Part shown: positions 44,512 to 56,727 of the stretch, piece after piece
How positions within the stretch are numbered: position 1 is the first letter of the stretch
Layout: each line of letters opens with the position of its first letter
NCBI RefSeq assembly: GCF_017874545.1
Contig: NZ_JAGGLT010000006.1
Location: forward strand, 1 to 64,000
Direction of reading: 5' to 3'
DNA length: 64,000 nt
Origin: Thermoanaerobacterium butyriciformans
GTDB taxonomy: Bacteria; Bacillota; Thermoanaerobacteria; Thermoanaerobacterales; Thermoanaerobacteraceae
Translations under genes and position numbers: made by a program
Notes under the pieces: model-generated
What the model saw: the letters and a program-made list of their open reading frames with translations, nothing else
Database searches by the model: none
What the model was told of the DNA's origin: nothing

Positions 44512-45567
44512 TTATTTCTGCACTTGATCCGAAACTTTTATAGTGCCATCCTTAATTTGCTTTGCATATTCATCCACTTTGTCGACTATAGATTGTGGTA
44601 CATCTTTTATAGGCTTCGCATATCCTACGCCATCATTAGCTAAATCAAAGTATACAAGACCGCTCTTAAAATTATTGTCAAGAACACTCTTTATAGTGTC
44701 AAAAGTTGCTGTATCTACTTTCTTAAGCGCTGATGTCATTACTGTATCTGGAGCCATGTAATTTTGGTCTGCATCAACACCAATTGCATATATATTCTTT
44801 TCCTTAGCTGCATTTATAACGCCATCACCAGCTTGTCCTGCAACACCAAACACTATATCAGCACCTTGGCTTATTTGTGTCAAAGCCATCTGCTTTCCTG
44901 ATGCAGGGTCATTGAAGTTACCTGTGTAGCTTACAAGCACTTTTGTATCAGGATTTACAGCTTTTACACCTTGTTGGAAGCCTGCAATGTAGCTGTCAAC
45001 AGGTGGTATCTGCATTCCACCTATAACACCTACGACGTTTTGGTCATTTAACTTCGCGTTCTTTTCTTTTTCCATTAAACCTGCCATTACACCTACTAAG
45101 TATCCGCACTGTTCTGTTTTAAAAGTAGCAGATGCAACATTTGGCCTGTCTGTTATATCTGAATCGATTATCAAAAACTTTGTATCTGGGAATTCCTTCG
45201 ATACCTGCTCAACAGCGTCTTTCATAAGGTATCCAACAGCGATTACTAAATTGTATTTCTGCTGAGCAAACTGTGTAAGATTTGTCACATAGTCTGTCTG
45301 CTGTTTTGATTGAATAAAGTTAACTGTAACACCAAGCTCATTTTTAGCTTTTTCTATACCTTGATATGCCAATTGGTTAAAGCTGTGATCATTTATGCCG
45401 CCAACATCTGTAACAAGACCTACTTTAAAGTTTTTGTTTTTTGATGCTTGGCCTGTACTATTCGGCTGTGACGATTGCTGTTTTGTCTTTGAAGTACAAC
45501 CTGATAAAAGTGATAAAGTCAGCACAAATGCTAGCACCAATGAAAGAACTACACGTAATCTTTTCAT
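44512..45567 (-). CDS. BMP-family nucleoside-binding lipoprotein (NupN/PnrA-like)
   Basis: The 351-residue extracellular lipoprotein (lipobox LLSGCTS) has the Bmp/PnrA fold: VGLVTDVGGINDHSFNQLAYQGI, ATFKTEQCGYLVGVMAGLM, ADIVFGVAGQAGDGVINAAKE and IGVDADQNYM. Members bind purine or pyrimidine nucleosides. It is the first gene of the operon, with a promoter, candidate operators and a cre-like site upstream. Confidence 0.95.
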   Translation of the reverse strand: MKRLRVVLSLVLAFVLTLSLLSGCTSKTKQQSSQPNSTGQASKNKNFKVGLVTDVGGINDHSFNQLAYQGIEKAKNELGVTVNFIQSKQQTDYVTNLTQFAQQKYNLVIAVGYLMKDAVEQVSKEFPDTKFLIIDSDITDRPNVASATFKTEQCGYLVGVMAGLMEKEKNAKLNDQNVVGVIGGMQIPPVDSYIAGFQQGVKAVNPDTKVLVSYTGNFNDPASGKQMALTQISQGADIVFGVAGQAGDGVINAAKEKNIYAIGVDADQNYMAPDTVMTSALKKVDTATFDTIKSVLDNNFKSGLVYFDLANDGVGYAKPIKDVPQSIVDKVDEYAKQIKDGTIKVSDQVQK

Positions 45568-45585
45568 GCCTTCATCCTCCTATTT

Positions 45586-45599
45586 TATTATCGTTTTCA
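45586..45599 (-). promoter_or_regulatory. cre-like catabolite site in the BMP gene leader
   Basis: TGAAAACGATAATA matches the cre consensus at all but one conserved position (T in place of C at position 13). It sits in the leader just before the ribosome-binding site, which would allow catabolite control of nucleoside use. Confidence 0.4.
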
Positions 45600-45628
45600 A
45601 CTATTTAGTCCTCTGAAGTTTTAGTCGT

Positions 45629-45677
45629 TGTCTGACATCTAACAACATTATAGTTCTAATAAGCGATGTTGTACAAC
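45629..45677 (-). promoter_or_regulatory. Promoter and candidate operators of the nucleoside operon
   Basis: A TATAAT (45652-45647) lies 18 bp downstream of TTGTAC. The -35 is inside the palindrome GTTGTACAAC (45668-45677), and TGTCTGACA (45629-45637), a second dyad, lies just after the transcript start. A GntR-type regulator could use either; this is inference from position and symmetry. Confidence 0.5.
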
Positions 45678-45772
45678 TTTTTCTATGGTTGGTATTTGCA
45701 GTTTATATCATGATTACTATGTTTTTCTTTATTTTTCTCACTTTTAAATATACTTATACTTTAATAAAAATA

Positions 45773-46408
45773 TCATAAATCTTTCATAGAGATATTCAAA
45801 ATCTCATCTCTTATAGGCTCATATCTTTTTATTAAATCATCACATTCGCTAAGGACACTATCAACAAAAGATTTATCTTTTATGTATTTCGCATTTACTT
45901 TCACATTTATCATAGCACTTTGAAGTCCAGCAAAGAGAAGCAAAGCGCCGACTGCAGCATCAGATACTGCATTTGGGTTTCCGTACTGTGCTATAAGCAA
46001 AGTTGGAGCAAATCCCTCACTGCACAGACGAGCTAACTTAAGCGGTACATTTATAGCTTTCATATATGCCTTCTCAAGTTTTTCACTTCTTATAGCTTTA
46101 TTTTCATCAGTATCTTTAGGCATTTTAATCACACTTATGACTTCTTCATATGCTTTTTTATCCTCATCTACTAATTCCATAACCTCTGACATAAGCCTTT
46201 CACAAATCTTAAGTCCGCTTTCTAATTCATCTTTAATGTCATTATCGTATTCGTCGTAAAATTTTCTGCCTATTGTAAGATTGTATACCATCGAAGACAA
46301 AGCCACGCCTAAACTTGCCACTAATGCTGATACACTGCCACCACCGGGAGCTGGCTTTGAAGATGCAACTTCCTTTACATAATCATTTAACGTATAGTTT
46401 ACAAGCAT
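45773..46408 (-). CDS. fchA: Formiminotetrahydrofolate cyclodeaminase domain protein
   Basis: The 211-residue all-helical protein matches the FTCD C-terminal domain: SKPAPGGGSVSALVASLGVALSSMVYNLTIG and ADSAVGA-like VSDAAVGALLLFAGLQSAMINVKVNAK. It releases ammonia from formimino-tetrahydrofolate to give methenyl-tetrahydrofolate. It is 53 bp downstream of the formiminotransferase gene, so the two halves of the eukaryotic bifunctional enzyme are split into adjacent genes. Confidence 0.92.
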   Translation of the reverse strand: MLVNYTLNDYVKEVASSKPAPGGGSVSALVASLGVALSSMVYNLTIGRKFYDEYDNDIKDELESGLKICERLMSEVMELVDEDKKAYEEVISVIKMPKDTDENKAIRSEKLEKAYMKAINVPLKLARLCSEGFAPTLLIAQYGNPNAVSDAAVGALLLFAGLQSAMINVKVNAKYIKDKSFVDSVLSECDDLIKRYEPIRDEILNISMKDL

Positions 46409-46461
46409 AAAATCATCTCCTTTTTTATTTAATTATATCTTATTTCCACTTTATTGACCAA

Positions 46462-47358
46462 TTACTCGTACAATCTATATTCAATAACTTTATCGTAACT
46501 GAAATTTTCCATCATAAGATAATACTCTGCTGTATCGTACAATGCTTTAGCAGGAATCAATCCTATAAGCTCACTGCCAACAATATTTACTCCATATCTA
46601 GCTGCTTCTCTCTTAATCACCTCAAACACCCTAAACAAAGGTGTTTTTTCGTAATTTGTAAAATTCATTGAAACTTGTACAATATTTCTCTCTTTTAAAT
46701 TTATTCCCATCGCCTTTAAGTATCTAAAACCACCACCAGAAAATCTCACAGCCTTCGCTATCTTGTTTGCAATATCTATATTGTTTGTCCCTAAATTCAC
46801 GTTAAAAGCAATAAGATACTGTCTTGCGCCGATGACAGCAACACCACTTTTTTCATTCATCTCACGTGGTCCAAAGTCCGGAACCCATTCAGGCATTTTA
46901 ATCTTTTCAAAAAAATGTTCATACTCACCCCTCCTTATGTCTTCTAGATTCTTTCTTTTCGGATTTGGTTGAGCTTCCTCATATAGATATACTGGTATAT
47001 TAAGCTCATCTCCGATTCGCTTTCCTACTTCTTTTGCTATTTCTATACACTCATCCATAGTAGTATTTTTCAAAGGCACAAAAGGCATAACATCCAAAGC
47101 TCCAATCCTTGGATGCTGTCCTTTATGATAACGCATGTCGATAATTTCTGAGGCTTTTTTAGCAACATTAAAGGCAGCCTCTTTTATTCCCTCCACGTCA
47201 CCGCAAAATGTTATTACAGATCTATTGTGATCACTATCCATAGAGTAATCCAAAAGTTTTACACCTTTTACTGATACTACCTCAGATACAAGCTCTGCAA
47301 CTTTCTTTTGATCTTTGCCTTCACTGAAATTCGGTACACATTCTATTATCTTATTCAT
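46462..47358 (-). CDS. ftcD: Glutamate formimidoyltransferase
   Basis: The 298-residue protein matches the FTCD N-terminal region: CVPNFSEGKDQKKV at the start, DSDHNRSVITFCG, HKGQHPRIGALDVMPFVPL and the RYGVNIVGSELIGLIP segment. It transfers a formimino group between glutamate and tetrahydrofolate. GGAGGG lies 6 bp before the chosen ATG. No hut or purine-degradation genes accompany the pair, so its role could be one-carbon supply from formiminoglutamate or formiminoglycine, the latter not tested here. Confidence 0.93.
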   Translation of the reverse strand: MNKIIECVPNFSEGKDQKKVAELVSEVVSVKGVKLLDYSMDSDHNRSVITFCGDVEGIKEAAFNVAKKASEIIDMRYHKGQHPRIGALDVMPFVPLKNTTMDECIEIAKEVGKRIGDELNIPVYLYEEAQPNPKRKNLEDIRRGEYEHFFEKIKMPEWVPDFGPREMNEKSGVAVIGARQYLIAFNVNLGTNNIDIANKIAKAVRFSGGGFRYLKAMGINLKERNIVQVSMNFTNYEKTPLFRVFEVIKREAARYGVNIVGSELIGLIPAKALYDTAEYYLMMENFSYDKVIEYRLYE

Positions 47359-47394
47359 AATCATCCCTCCACTTTAGTTTCATCAGCGATTTAT

Positions 47395-47425
47395 AATAAA
47401 AATACGGACCTTTAAGATCCGTATT
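47395..47425 (-). terminator. Terminator after the DUF4914 gene
   Basis: AATACGGA and TCCGTATT form an 8-bp stem with A/T flanks and a T-run on the minus strand; its edge touches the stop codon. Confidence 0.7.
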
Positions 47426-49293
47426 TATAAGATATTTATATAATCGTCAAGCGTTCCGTCATCAAGACAGCACTCTATGATCTTCTTCCCAAGCTGTGAC
47501 AGATCTGGTGTAAGATATTTTTTAAGCTCCTTTTTAAAGAAATCAGTTAATATTTTTGCACCTTTCTGGAACGCTTCTTCACCCACTTCAGGTTGCAAAT
47601 AAACCTGCAGAAAGTGCTTCGGCATAAATTCGCCATCTATTTTTAGCGACTCTAGTGAATACCCCAAAAGAGGACATTTTGATTCTGTCAATTGGTCCGG
47701 CCTAAATTTCGCACCACCACGTCTCGATAAGTATTCTCTAGCAATCCATTGTGGCATAAATCCGACTTTGTATGCACCTATATGCTGATTTGGTATTAAT
47801 ACATACCGCGTAGCAGGCGTATTTTGAATCTGATCAAGTATTAGATTTGCATGTCTTACCATTTTTCCAGTAGCAAATGGCCAATATGAGCCAACACCTT
47901 CACTGCTTAATCCTCCTGTGTCTATTATGCTTGGATTTGCATATCCTCTTGGAGCCACTAACCTCCAAAGCCAAGCAATAGATGGTGGAAGTACGTGCAG
48001 TAATCCCAATATACCATATGATGGATTTTCTTTAGTACATGGCGGTGTTCTTACCCCAAAACTCCTTATATCGACTTCAACAGCTTCATTAACAGTATTG
48101 GATATGAATCCCCTTGGCATTATAACTCTCGGATTTGTACATGGCTTTCCTGGACTATCTTCTACGTGTTCCCAAATAAGGCATGTAGAGTTAGGAACAC
48201 CCTCGATATTTAAAAATAACAATGGCTCTTTAGGATGTATACATAATTTCTCAAGATCTGGGCTTGACCCATACTCTGTAACATGGTCCAATCGTATAAA
48301 CCAACCATTTTCTGCATCTCTAACCACTAATTTCTTGCTTTCATCTTGATAAATTGGATGGCAAAGGGCCATATCGTCTGTAACAGGCTGTAATTCACTG
48401 TTTTCTTTTAATTCCATGTAAAACTTCTCTTTTGTTACAATATTAGTGCCGAAGTGAATCCTTCCGTCCAATTCCCTTGGAAGCTGCTCAGTCATCTCAC
48501 TCTTTCCACCTCCACTGGCACCTTCATGCATGATAGTCATTATATTGTCATACGGCGTTATTACTCTTACCGTAGAAGCATGGGCCGTTATCCATCCTTC
48601 TTTTTCTCCTATATCTAAGAGAACACTGTAAACACCTTTTTTGGCACTGGGGCCAGGGTACAAATTATATGAAAAAAGCTCTTGCATATTTTCAAGTCTG
48701 TTGTGAACAACAACCTGCTTGCCAGCAAAGTGTGTATGTCTGAAAGGAGGTGCCACAAATATTATAGAAAGAGGTTTAAAATCTTTATTTATTTTGTCCT
48801 TAGGTATAAATCCCTGTATATCTGCAAGCGCAAGGACAAAAAAACCAGCATTTTTTGGTGCAATAACTAATGATGAATATCCCAAGCTTTCATCCCCAGC
48901 CATAAATGGCATGACAATTAAGTCTTGCTCTTTCAGCCATTGAAATGTCTGTGCCCTTAAAGGCTCAAAATCTTCGCCGAATCTGTCTTTATATCTAACT
49001 TTATCAGTATCTTTATTATCGGCTATAACCATGCAGTTTGGTTCCCTGCGCCTCATGTAAGGTTCTGGATAATTTATAGCAAAGCCATTTTTGCATTTTG
49101 TTACTGTCGCCTCAACAACTTTTCCTCGTCCAGGCACATCGTATGATACCTCAAATGTATCATTTTTGCCTCCACCAATAGTCAAATTTAGCAGTTCCTC
49201 CCTGCTTTCAGGAATAATTATCTCTTTTCCACTTTTTAAAATCTCTAGAACTTCATCAGGCAATATGAAGTAATTCAAAATATCAATTTCCAT
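47425..49293 (-). CDS. DUF4914-family protein with PEP-carboxykinase-like kinase motif
   Basis: The 622-residue protein is of unknown function. The P-loop-like motif HEGASGGGKSEM near residue 256 resembles the kinase-1a loop of ATP-dependent PEP carboxykinases and gives the family its relation to PEPCK. Further conserved stretches are YPGPSAKKGVYSVLLDIGEKEGWITAHASTVRV, GTNIVTKEKFYMELKE and FATGKMVRHANLI. It therefore probably binds a nucleotide and a phosphorylated small molecule. A promoter and a leader attenuator precede it, and it is monocistronic. No substrate can be named. Confidence 0.8.
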   Translation of the reverse strand: MEIDILNYFILPDEVLEILKSGKEIIIPESREELLNLTIGGGKNDTFEVSYDVPGRGKVVEATVTKCKNGFAINYPEPYMRRREPNCMVIADNKDTDKVRYKDRFGEDFEPLRAQTFQWLKEQDLIVMPFMAGDESLGYSSLVIAPKNAGFFVLALADIQGFIPKDKINKDFKPLSIIFVAPPFRHTHFAGKQVVVHNRLENMQELFSYNLYPGPSAKKGVYSVLLDIGEKEGWITAHASTVRVITPYDNIMTIMHEGASGGGKSEMTEQLPRELDGRIHFGTNIVTKEKFYMELKENSELQPVTDDMALCHPIYQDESKKLVVRDAENGWFIRLDHVTEYGSSPDLEKLCIHPKEPLLFLNIEGVPNSTCLIWEHVEDSPGKPCTNPRVIMPRGFISNTVNEAVEVDIRSFGVRTPPCTKENPSYGILGLLHVLPPSIAWLWRLVAPRGYANPSIIDTGGLSSEGVGSYWPFATGKMVRHANLILDQIQNTPATRYVLIPNQHIGAYKVGFMPQWIAREYLSRRGGAKFRPDQLTESKCPLLGYSLESLKIDGEFMPKHFLQVYLQPEVGEEAFQKGAKILTDFFKKELKKYLTPDLSQLGKKIIECCLDDGTLDDYINIL

Positions 49294-49393
49294 CTCTTAT
49301 ATCCTCATTCCTTTCACTATGCATCCCGCAGAATTTTTTGAAATATTAGATATGACATAATGCAGAATTAAATGATTTTAATATTTTATAAAA

Positions 49394-49429
49394 GCCACTA
49401 TCTATCTATTGCGCTAGATAAATACTGGC
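49394..49429 (-). promoter_or_regulatory. 15-bp attenuator hairpin in the DUF4914 leader
   Basis: The minus strand has two 15-nt arms (49429-49415 and 49408-49394) around the loop GCGCAA, with 14 of 15 positions paired and one G-G mismatch. TTTTAT follows. It lies between the promoter and the gene in a roughly 209-nt leader, so it is a candidate conditional terminator. Confidence 0.6.
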
Positions 49430-49508
49430 TAAGCAACGATGATACTGAAGATATTCACAGAAACCCCCTATTTAATTTCCTTCAATATAGAAAAAATTCG
49501 TGTAATTT

Positions 49509-49537
49509 ATTCTATCATTTTCAAGCATTAAAGTCAA
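49509..49537 (-). promoter_or_regulatory. Promoter of the DUF4914 gene
   Basis: TTGACT (49537-49532), 17 bp, TAGAAT (49514-49509) on the minus strand. Confidence 0.65.
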
Positions 49538-49703
49538 TCCTAATTTAACAAAATACACAATTAGCCGATAACTTTATTTGTAGATATGTTTGTTAATAAC
49601 ATTATATCACATAATATGACCAGCTCATAATTTTTTAAAAATTTTTTTTGCGAAAAAATGAATAAATTTTTGACAAAAAATATTTTTATATTTTGATTAT
49701 CTG

Positions 49704-49717
49704 TGATATAATTATCA
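49704..49717 (+). promoter_or_regulatory. Fur-like box upstream of nifJ
   Basis: TGATATAATTATCA is a 14-bp dyad close to the TGATAATNATTATCA iron-regulator consensus. The target protein is not identified. Confidence 0.35.
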
Positions 49718-49722
49718 TGGAA

Positions 49723-49834
49723 CTGTTATATAAAGTCTAAAGGTATATATATAAGCATTTTTAAAAAACTGTTATATAATCGCTTCACCGCTGTTGTATA
49801 ACAGTACATATTTGTTTACACTGTATTATAATAG
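49723..49834 (+). promoter_or_regulatory. Four repeated operator-like sites upstream of nifJ
   Basis: CTGTTATATAA at 49723-49733 and 49769-49779, CTGTTGTATAACAG at 49791-49804 (a dyad) and CTGTATTATAATAG at 49821-49834 share a CTGTNNTATAA core. The last contains the TATAAT -10 at 49827-49832; no good -35 precedes it. Starts are 46, 22 and 30 bp apart. Confidence 0.55.
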
Positions 49835-49853
49835 TTTGCTTATATATCCTTAG

Positions 49854-53417
<3,564 letters not shown>

Positions 53418-53435
53418 TTTACATTTATTAATGAT

Positions 53436-53471
53436 ATTAATGAGCGAATTTTTTTCGCTCATTAATTTTTA
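53436..53471 (+). terminator. Terminator of nifJ
   Basis: A perfect 13-bp stem, ATTAATGAGCGAA with TTCGCTCATTAAT, is followed by TTTTTAT. Confidence 0.9.
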
Positions 53472-53510
53472 TACATAAATAAACATTCACCATCTAATAA
53501 ATTTTTTCTC

Positions 53511-53539
53511 TTGTTTATCTATTTAATGTTTTATATAAT
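53511..53539 (+). promoter_or_regulatory. Promoter of icd
   Basis: TTGTTT (53511-53516), 17 bp, TATAAT (53534-53539), about 36 bp upstream of the icd start. Confidence 0.75.
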
Positions 53540-53574
53540 TAATGTTATAAACTACAATTTAAGGAGCGGATGAT

Positions 53575-54786
53575 ATGAGCGAAAAAATCAAAATGACAAA
53601 CCCCATTGTGGAGCTAGATGGTGATGAAATGACCAGAATCATCTGGCAGATGATTAAAGAAATGCTTATAGAACCTTTTGTAGATCTGAATACAGAATAC
53701 TACGATCTAGGCTTGAAAAATAGAAACTTGACCGATGATCAAGTCACAATTGACGCTGCATATGCAATAAAAAAGCACAAAGTAGGTGTTAAGTGCGCTA
53801 CTATAACACCTAACGCTCAGAGAGTTGAAGAGTACAATTTAAAAAAGATGTGGAAAAGTCCCAATGGCACTATAAGAGCTATACTAGACGGCACTGTTTT
53901 TAGAACGCCTATACTAATAAATGGAATAAAACCTCTCGTAAAAAGCTGGACAAAGCCTATAACAATTGCCCGTCATGCCTACGGAGATGTATACAAAGAC
54001 GTAGAATACAGGCTTGAAAAGGCTGCAAAAGCTGAACTGGTTGTAACTTACAAAGATGGTGACGTAGAAAGACAAACTATACATGAGTTTGACGGCCCGG
54101 GTATTTTAATCGGAATGCACAACATAGACAAGTCTATAAAAAGTTTTGCAAAAGCATGTTTCAACTATGCATTAAGCCAAAAACAAGACTTGTGGTTTGC
54201 AACTAAAGACACTATCTCAAAAGTATACGACCATACATTTAAGGACATATTCAATGATATGTATGAAAATGAATATAAAGATAAATTTAATGAAGCAGGA
54301 ATCGAATATTTCTACACACTGATAGACGACGCAGTTGCAAGAGTCATAAGATCCGAAGGCGGCATGATATGGGCTTTGAAAAATTACGACGGCGATGTAA
54401 TGTCAGACATGGTGGCAACAGCCTTTGGAAGTTTAGCAATGATGACATCTGTGCTGGTATCTCCAGAAGGTGATTTTGAATATGAAGCCGCCCATGGGAC
54501 AGTGACACGTCATTATTATAAATATTTAAAAGGCGAGGAAACATCCACTAATCCGATTGCTACCATATTTGCTTGGACAGGCGCCTTGAAAAAGCGCGGA
54601 GAACTGGATAACAACAAACATTTAATGAAATTTGCTGAAAAATTAGAAGAAGCTTCTTTAAAAACAATAGAAGATGGCATAATGACTAAAGACTTAGCTG
54701 CAATTTCTGAACTTCCAAATAAAAAACCAGTAAACACCAAGGAATTTTTAAACGAAATCAAAAACAATCTAGAAAAAATAATATAA
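53575..54786 (+). CDS. icd: NADP-dependent isocitrate dehydrogenase, type II
   Basis: The 403-residue enzyme oxidatively decarboxylates isocitrate to 2-oxoglutarate. The eukaryote-like type II form is recognised by [78 protein letters not shown] and [11 protein letters not shown]. The length fits a homodimer. With aconitase at 28-30 kb it completes citrate-to-2-oxoglutarate for glutamate synthesis. AAGGAG lies 9 bp before the ATG, and a strong terminator follows. Confidence 0.97.
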   Translation: MSEKIKMTNPIVELDGDEMTRIIWQMIKEMLIEPFVDLNTEYYDLGLKNRNLTDDQVTIDAAYAIKKHKVGVKCATITPNAQRVEEYNLKKMWKSPNGTIRAILDGTVFRTPILINGIKPLVKSWTKPITIARHAYGDVYKDVEYRLEKAAKAELVVTYKDGDVERQTIHEFDGPGILIGMHNIDKSIKSFAKACFNYALSQKQDLWFATKDTISKVYDHTFKDIFNDMYENEYKDKFNEAGIEYFYTLIDDAVARVIRSEGGMIWALKNYDGDVMSDMVATAFGSLAMMTSVLVSPEGDFEYEAAHGTVTRHYYKYLKGEETSTNPIATIFAWTGALKKRGELDNNKHLMKFAEKLEEASLKTIEDGIMTKDLAAISELPNKKPVNTKEFLNEIKNNLEKII

Positions 54787-54795
54787 ATTGATCAG

Positions 54796-54830
54796 AAAAA
54801 TGCTCTTTAGCCTTTAAAGAGCATTTTTGA
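54796..54830 (+). terminator. Terminator of icd
   Basis: A perfect 14-bp stem, AAAAATGCTCTTTA with TAAAGAGCATTTTT, with a 5-nt loop ends in a U-run. Confidence 0.9.
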
Positions 54831-54885
54831 CTTTTATTTCTTTATGCATTATTATTAATCTATAATTTTCTTTGGGGGAATAACA

Positions 54886-55833
54886 TTGGTTTTCTTAAAG
54901 GGTATTGAAAGCATTTTGCCTATTGTGTTTATAATTATACTTGGTTACATATTAGCGATGAAAAAATGGTTAGACGAAAGCACATCTGAACTATTTTCAA
55001 AAATTGTAGTAAAAGTTTCGCTTCCTGCTCTTATGTTTTATACAGTCATTGAAAACCTTCAAAAAAATCAATTATCACATATGGTTTGGGGTTTAATTGC
55101 TGCTTTTTTAAGCATTTTTACATCATATGTGATTGCATATCTATCCGTTATATTGTTTAAATTAGACAGAAAAAAAATCGGTCTATTTTCTGCAATATTT
55201 GCTTTTTCTAATACAATATTCGTTGGACTTCCTGTAAATCAAGCTCTTTTTGGAAATAAGGCTGTTCCATACGTGCTTCTATACTACGTAGCAAATACCA
55301 CGCTGTTTTGGACGATGGGGCTTTACAACATAAGAAGGGATGTAGAAAATCCACAGGGAAATTTCTCAATATATCAGGCTTTTAAAAAGATCTTCTCGCC
55401 TCCCCTTTTAGGATATCTTGTGGGGATACTTTTTATTTTGATAGGGGTCAAAATACCACAATTCATAATAGATACAGCTAAATACATTGGTCAACTTACG
55501 ACACCACTTTCCATGATCTTCATCGGCACATCAATATATCTCACAGACTTAAAAGATTTTAAATTTGACAGCACTGCTTCGTTTTTGCTTATAGGCCGAT
55601 CCATAATAACACCGTTAATTACAATGCTGGTACTTCATTTTTTTAAGCTCAATATATTAATGGAAAAAGTATTTGTAATTCAAAGTGCGCTTCCTGTAAT
55701 GACACAAATAGCAATTGTGGCACATGCTTACAATAGTGACCAAAAATATCCATCGATTATGATAGCCGCAACAAATCTATTGAGTTTACTCATAGTCCCA
55801 ATTTACATGTACATAGCAAGTGTAGTATTTTAA
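54886..55833 (+). CDS. AEC-family (auxin efflux carrier-like) transporter
   Basis: The TTG start has GGGGGAA 5 bp upstream. The 315-residue protein has ten predicted membrane segments with the inverted-repeat pattern of the BASS/AEC superfamily: ILPIVFIIILGYILAM, LPALMFYTVIENL, FSNTIFVGLPVNQALFG and TPLSMIFIGTSIYL. Members export organic acids or amino acids; malate-type efflux is a possibility but the substrate is not readable. It stands alone between icd and a secreted protein gene. Confidence 0.88.
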   Translation: MVFLKGIESILPIVFIIILGYILAMKKWLDESTSELFSKIVVKVSLPALMFYTVIENLQKNQLSHMVWGLIAAFLSIFTSYVIAYLSVILFKLDRKKIGLFSAIFAFSNTIFVGLPVNQALFGNKAVPYVLLYYVANTTLFWTMGLYNIRRDVENPQGNFSIYQAFKKIFSPPLLGYLVGILFILIGVKIPQFIIDTAKYIGQLTTPLSMIFIGTSIYLTDLKDFKFDSTASFLLIGRSIITPLITMLVLHFFKLNILMEKVFVIQSALPVMTQIAIVAHAYNSDQKYPSIMIAATNLLSLLIVPIYMYIASVVF

Positions 55834-55837
55834 TATT

Positions 55838-55870
55838 AAAGGGCAGATAATCTGCCCTCTATTTTTTTAT
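55838..55870. terminator. Bidirectional terminator after the AEC gene
   Basis: AGGGCAGA and TCTGCCCT form an 8-bp stem with a 3-nt loop, followed by TATTTTTTTA on the plus strand. Confidence 0.85.
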
Positions 55871-55878
55871 AAATCGGA

Positions 55879-56502
55879 CTACGTATTTGTGTTGCTTGTA
55901 TCACTTCCAGATTTGTCCTTGTTATCTTTTAAGTAATTTAATATATCTTGTTTTTGGCTTTCTGTTATCTTGTTGTCCTTTACTGCCTTATCTAAAGCAT
56001 TTTCAAATCTCTTGTAACCACCTTCATTGAAATTTTTAAATCCCATGAACATGCCTTTCATCCCAGGTGGAAGGCCAGTTCCATCCCATTTGTTTATTTT
56101 ATCTGTGTAATTTTTAATAAGCTCATTCGCTTTATCCTGTGTTATTTTTCCACTTTGTACTTTCTTATTTACAGCAGCAGTATAATCACTTATAAGTTTC
56201 TGCCTTTTTTGATCAAGTGTCAACTTATTAAAATCGTTTATTTTTTGTTCCATATTATTTATTTTCGCGATTATGCTGTCATATTTGTCCTTGCTTATTT
56301 TCCCTTCATTGTATTTTTCGGTAACCTTTGCTTTGATGTTTTCTAATCTCTGTATTGGATCTATTTTATCAGGCGCTGTCTGGACTGTAGTATTGCTGCT
56401 GCTCTGCTGTGGTGAAACTACTTCATCAGCAAAAGCTACAGTCGAAATCAGCATTGCACTCATCAAAGTTACAGCCAAAATTTTCTTTGCTTTTGTCACC
56501 AA
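55879..56502 (-). CDS. Secreted helical protein (DUF2680-like)
   Basis: The 207-residue protein has a signal peptide (ending AFADEVV) and a Ser/Gln/Thr-rich linker, then three similar helical segments: NIKAKVTEKYNEGKISKDKYDSIIAKI, AVNKKVQSGKITQDKANELIKNY and ALDKAVKDNKITESQKQDILNYL. The G-K-I-[ST] motif between helices recurs, which resembles DUF2680/SHOCT-like repeat proteins. TTG or the adjacent GTG is the start, with AAAGGAGG 6-9 bp upstream. Function is unknown. Confidence 0.75.
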   Translation of the reverse strand: MVTKAKKILAVTLMSAMLISTVAFADEVVSPQQSSSNTTVQTAPDKIDPIQRLENIKAKVTEKYNEGKISKDKYDSIIAKINNMEQKINDFNKLTLDQKRQKLISDYTAAVNKKVQSGKITQDKANELIKNYTDKINKWDGTGLPPGMKGMFMGFKNFNEGGYKRFENALDKAVKDNKITESQKQDILNYLKDNKDKSGSDTSNTNT

Positions 56503-56727
56503 TCATTGCCTCCTTTCTCATATAAAGTGTAACTATATTTCAATACTTGTAGTTAACTTTGCACCTCCTTTAACTTTGTTACTATTATTATATCCCCAAG
56601 TTGTGTCAAAATTTTGTTAAATCAATTAACAAATTGTAAAAGTTATATGTCAAATATTTTAAAATCGTTGAATAATATTTATATATTGTAGAAAAAATAT
56701 ATAAAAATAGCCCACAGGAGGAATAAA

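Noticed and set aside
56503-56600. A second ribosome-binding site upstream of the secreted DUF2680-like gene, suggesting a leader peptide
   Set aside because: AAAGGAGGTGCAAAG has no ATG, and the possible GTG frame stops after three codons.
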